Origin: JAEYXS01 sp943367715 | GTDB taxonomy: Bacteria > Verrucomicrobiota > Verrucomicrobiia > Limisphaerales > JAEYXS01 | Length of the DNA stretch: 64,000 nt | Direction of reading: 5' to 3' | NCBI GenBank assembly: GCA_943367715.1 | Contig: CALRJY020000003.1 | Location: forward strand, 213,940-277,939 | Shown: in pieces, positions 61,800 through 64,000 of the stretch | Numbering within the stretch: the first letter of the stretch is position 1 | How the letters are laid out: each line of letters begins with the position of its first letter | Notes under the pieces: model-generated | The model's input: the letters and a program-made list of their open reading frames with translations, nothing else | Databases searched by the model: none | What the model was told of the DNA's origin: nothing | Translations under genes and position numbers: made by a program

Positions 61800-63080
61800 T
61801 TACACGGTCGGTTCCCAGCCGGGGCGGTATTCGCGGCGCCAGAGTTTCTCGGTGCCTTCGGCGTTGGTGATCTTTTTCCCGTCGAACTGAACCACCTTGC
61901 CGCTGCGGTAGGCGATGTTCGCCAAGTGACAGAGCATGGAGCTTTTCTGCGCTTCCTCGATCTCCGAATTCAGGCGCTCGCCGAGGCGGATGGAATTGAT
62001 GAAGTTCGTGAAGTGCGGGACATCGCTGGCTTTGCCGGGATTCTTGAAAGTCTCCACGCCTTTGATGTCGTAGATGGCGTAGCCGTTGCTGGTCATGGAC
62101 ATCACGCCGCCTTCGCCATAGAAGGCGCAGAAGGGCTGTACCTCGGGCTTGCGCAAGTGGCAGCTCGAAATCTCCAGCGTGGCACCGCAGTGACCGAAGT
62201 CATAGACGGCCACGCCGGTGTCGGGTGTTTCCTGATCATCATCGTAATGATAGCGGCCACCGTGGAACGCGACGCTCTTGGGGTGGTCCACGCCGAGGCC
62301 CCAGCGGACCATATCCAACATGTGCGGGCCGTTATTCGCCATCTCGCCGCCGCCGTAATGCCAGACCCAATGCCAGCCATAGGGCACGAGATTTTTCTGA
62401 TACGGACGCTCGGGCGTGGGGCCTTGCCAGAGGCTATAGTTTAGGGATTCCGGTGGGTTCTCCGGCGCGCCTTTTTTGATGTCCTGACGGCCATTGGTGT
62501 AATAGGAGCGGGAATTATAGATCTTACCGATCGCGCCTTCACGCAGCTTCGCGATAGCCTCGATGAAAGAGGGATAGCTGCGGCGCTGGTTGCCCATCTG
62601 CACGTTGCGGTTGTATTTGCGCGCGGCGGCCACGATGAGTTGGGCCTCGTGCGCGTTATGGCTGCCGGGTTTTTCCACGTAGACGTGCTTGCCTGCCTTG
62701 CACGCGAGGATAGCGGCAGGAGTGTGCCAGTAATTTGGTGCGGCGATGGAGATGGCGTCGACCTCCGGGGCATTGAGGATCTCGCGGAAATCGGTGACGG
62801 TCTTCGGCTTGGCAGACTGATACTTCTCCAAGTCCTTCGCCACGGTGGCCAACTTGGCGGAATCCACATCGCACAAGTAGGCGATCTCGACATTCGGCAC
62901 GGCCAGGTAACCGGCGACATGGGCGCGGCCGCGGCCCAAGCCCATGATGCCGACACGGACGCGGGCATTGGCACCCTTGGCCTGGCCGAGCAGGAGATTC
63001 GGCGCGGCCACAGCGGCGATGGCACCGAGGGCGGCGGTCTGTTTCACGAACTGACGACGATTGAGCGAGGAGGATGGCAT
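61800..63080 (-). CDS. Gfo/Idh/MocA oxidoreductase, Tat-exported
   Basis: A 426-residue protein from the ATG at 63080 (MPSSSLNRRQFVKQTAALGAI), a twin-arginine signal; the open frame to 63329 has no matching content. The Rossmann part has VGIMGLGRGRAHVAGYLAV, EIAYLCDVDSAKL and the conserved HVYVEKPGSHNAHEA (EKP). The C-terminal part shows NGPHMLDMVRWGLG and EGGVMSMTSNGY. Exported Gfo/Idh/MocA proteins are a hallmark of Planctomycetes and Verrucomicrobia and act on sugars or sugar acids. The intergenic region to the divergent paralogue has two palindromes. Confidence 0.93.
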   Translation of the reverse strand: MPSSSLNRRQFVKQTAALGAIAAVAAPNLLLGQAKGANARVRVGIMGLGRGRAHVAGYLAVPNVEIAYLCDVDSAKLATVAKDLEKYQSAKPKTVTDFREILNAPEVDAISIAAPNYWHTPAAILACKAGKHVYVEKPGSHNAHEAQLIVAAARKYNRNVQMGNQRRSYPSFIEAIAKLREGAIGKIYNSRSYYTNGRQDIKKGAPENPPESLNYSLWQGPTPERPYQKNLVPYGWHWVWHYGGGEMANNGPHMLDMVRWGLGVDHPKSVAFHGGRYHYDDDQETPDTGVAVYDFGHCGATLEISSCHLRKPEVQPFCAFYGEGGVMSMTSNGYAIYDIKGVETFKNPGKASDVPHFTNFINSIRLGERLNSEIEEAQKSSMLCHLANIAYRSGKVVQFDGKKITNAEGTEKLWRREYRPGWEPTV

Positions 63081-63195
63081 AAAGCGTTTATGATTAGCTA
63101 AGTGCTTAAGTGCTGTCACGTGAGGTGACCAATTTAGAGAAGGCCGACGGTTTCCAACAAGGGAAAATTCACGGGTATTGAATGGGGGGCGCGAA

Positions 63196-63211
63196 TGATT
63201 CGTCTGAATCA
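63196..63211. promoter_or_regulatory. Candidate operator palindrome 1
   Basis: TGATTC / GAATCA arms with 4-bp spacer in the divergent promoter region of two Gfo/Idh/MocA genes. Confidence 0.4.
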
Positions 63212-63274
63212 CGATGGGTAATTCCTGACATGTGGCATTCTGCACGTCATGGGCAGAGCCGGTCATTCCGTGAC

Positions 63275-63290
63275 TGGAAAATGTTTTCCA
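63275..63290. promoter_or_regulatory. Candidate operator palindrome 2
   Basis: TGGAAAA / TTTTCCA arms with 2-bp spacer, about 40 bp before the ATG at 63330. Length and symmetry fit a dimeric regulator site, but none is encoded next to it. Confidence 0.4.
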
Positions 63291-63329
63291 CTTGCTTGCC
63301 CGGCCCGTTTGGAAAGTAATCATACTCAC

Positions 63330-64000
63330 ATGAAAGCTCGTAACCTCCTCGCGCTCGCTGCGTTTCTCGCCGGTTCATTCACCGCCGTAGCAGCCGATCT
63401 GAAGCTCGGCATCATCGGTACGGACACCTCGCACGTGCCGGCATTTACCAAGATTCTGAATGTGGCCACGAACAAAGATCACGTGGCGGGGGCCAAGGTC
63501 GTCGCGGCTTTCAAAGGCGGCAGTCCGGATATCACGAATAGCTGGTCGCGCGTGGACAAGTATGCCGACGAGATCGCGAAGGGTTACGGCGTGAAGATCT
63601 ACGACAGCATCGAGGCCATGTGCAAGGATGTGGATGCCGTGCTGTTGGAAAGTCTGGATGGCCGTCCGCATCTGGCCCAGGCCACGCCGGTGATCAAGGC
63701 GGGCAAGCCGCTCTTCATCGACAAGCCGATGGCGGCCTCGCTGAAGGACGCGATCGCCATCTTCGAACTCGCCAAGAAGCACAAGGTGCCGGTGTTCAGT
63801 GCGTCTTCACTGCGCTTCGGCAAAGACACCATCGCGGTGCGCAATGGGAGCATCGGCAAGGTGCTGAGCGCAGAGACGACGAGCCCGGCGAGCTTGCATC
63901 CGACGCATCCGGATCTTTTCTGGTATGGCATTCATGGGGTGGAATCACTTTTCACGGTGATGGGCACGGGTTGCGAGACGGTGGAACGGACCACGACGGC
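63330..64000 (+). CDS. Gfo/Idh/MocA family protein, partial at the right edge
   Basis: Starts at the ATG at 63330 behind a GGAAAG ribosome-binding site and runs past the window end (223 residues seen). Signal peptide MKARNLLALAAFLAGSFTAVA. The Rossmann region DLKLGIIGTDTSHVPAFTKIL has an altered glycine loop (G-x-D-T-S-H in place of G-x-G-x2-G), and the DKP version of the EKP motif is PLFIDKPMAAS. The differences suggest a distinct subfamily from the divergent neighbour. The C-terminal substrate domain is mostly outside the window. Confidence 0.88.
   Translation, partial: MKARNLLALAAFLAGSFTAVAADLKLGIIGTDTSHVPAFTKILNVATNKDHVAGAKVVAAFKGGSPDITNSWSRVDKYADEIAKGYGVKIYDSIEAMCKDVDAVLLESLDGRPHLAQATPVIKAGKPLFIDKPMAASLKDAIAIFELAKKHKVPVFSASSLRFGKDTIAVRNGSIGKVLSAETTSPASLHPTHPDLFWYGIHGVESLFTVMGTGCETVERTTT

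Noticed and set aside
1..64000. RNA genes, CRISPR arrays, integrases, transposases
   Set aside because: Read for tRNA-type GTTCRA loops, direct-repeat arrays and recombinase motifs; none found. A covariance-model search would be needed to exclude small RNAs.

Overview
The window looks like a chromosomal segment of a Verrucomicrobiota bacterium, probably of the Limisphaerales/Pedosphaera type. This is inferred from gene content, not from a marker gene: paired DUF1501 and cytochrome-type DUF1549/DUF1553 (PSD1) proteins, Tat-exported Gfo/Idh/MocA oxidoreductases, a prepilin-like protein with a C-terminal H-x9-D-G motif, DUF6797 and PA14-multihaem cytochrome proteins, and a Ser/Thr kinase fused to DUF1080 domains. 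I saw no rRNA, tRNA, CRISPR array, integrase or transposase gene.

Layout. (1) 1-11.3 kb, minus strand: a catabolic operon led by a FadR-type GntR regulator at 11.3 kb, followed by PSD1-A, a GH5-like glycoside hydrolase, DUF1501-A, a frameshifted PSD1-B, a GxxExxY element flanked by inverted repeats and broken by a stop codon, and DUF1501-B running off the left edge. A small ORF and a cupin lie divergently at 11.5-12.2 kb. (2) 12.3-14.1 kb: a small membrane protein and a DUF2851 protein. (3) 14.3-24.7 kb: an HtrA-like protease, then a compact run resembling the GldA/GldF/GldG ABC system plus DUF4340 and a giant AsmA-like protein, converging on uppP. (4) 25.1-32.3 kb: a DUF6797 protein with a pentahaem PA14 cytochrome, an EEP-family nuclease/phosphatase, a small membrane protein and a metallophosphoesterase. 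(5) 32.4-34.8 kb: a transmembrane Ser/Thr kinase with two extracytoplasmic DUF1080 domains.

(6) 34.9-50.4 kb: a surface-glycan cluster with at least nine glycosyltransferases, an MsbA-like flippase, one intact and one degenerate FkbM-type methyltransferase and a class I methyltransferase. A 1.1-kb non-coding island full of palindromes splits it at 41.4-42.6 kb. mutM follows. (7) 51.3-59.7 kb: secreted proteins (golvesin-like, alpha/beta hydrolase), a thioesterase with a glycosyltransferase, a cupin, a GspF/PilC-type protein, two lipoproteins (one Sel1-repeat), a prepilin-like protein and a YezD-family protein. (8) 59.9-64 kb: a PQQ-type propeller protein, a DoxX protein and two divergent Gfo/Idh/MocA oxidoreductases.

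How the parts may work together: regions 1, 4 and 8 look like exported or periplasmic sugar/polysaccharide catabolism typical of this phylum. Regions 3 and 6 look like envelope assembly: undecaprenyl-phosphate recycling, an ABC export module, AsmA-like lipid-transfer candidates and surface glycan synthesis. The most unusual features are the inverted-repeat GxxExxY element, the kinase-DUF1080 fusion, the degenerate FkbM protein beside an intact one, a 21-codon ORF coupled to its neighbours on both sides, and a dispersed palindromic repeat family.
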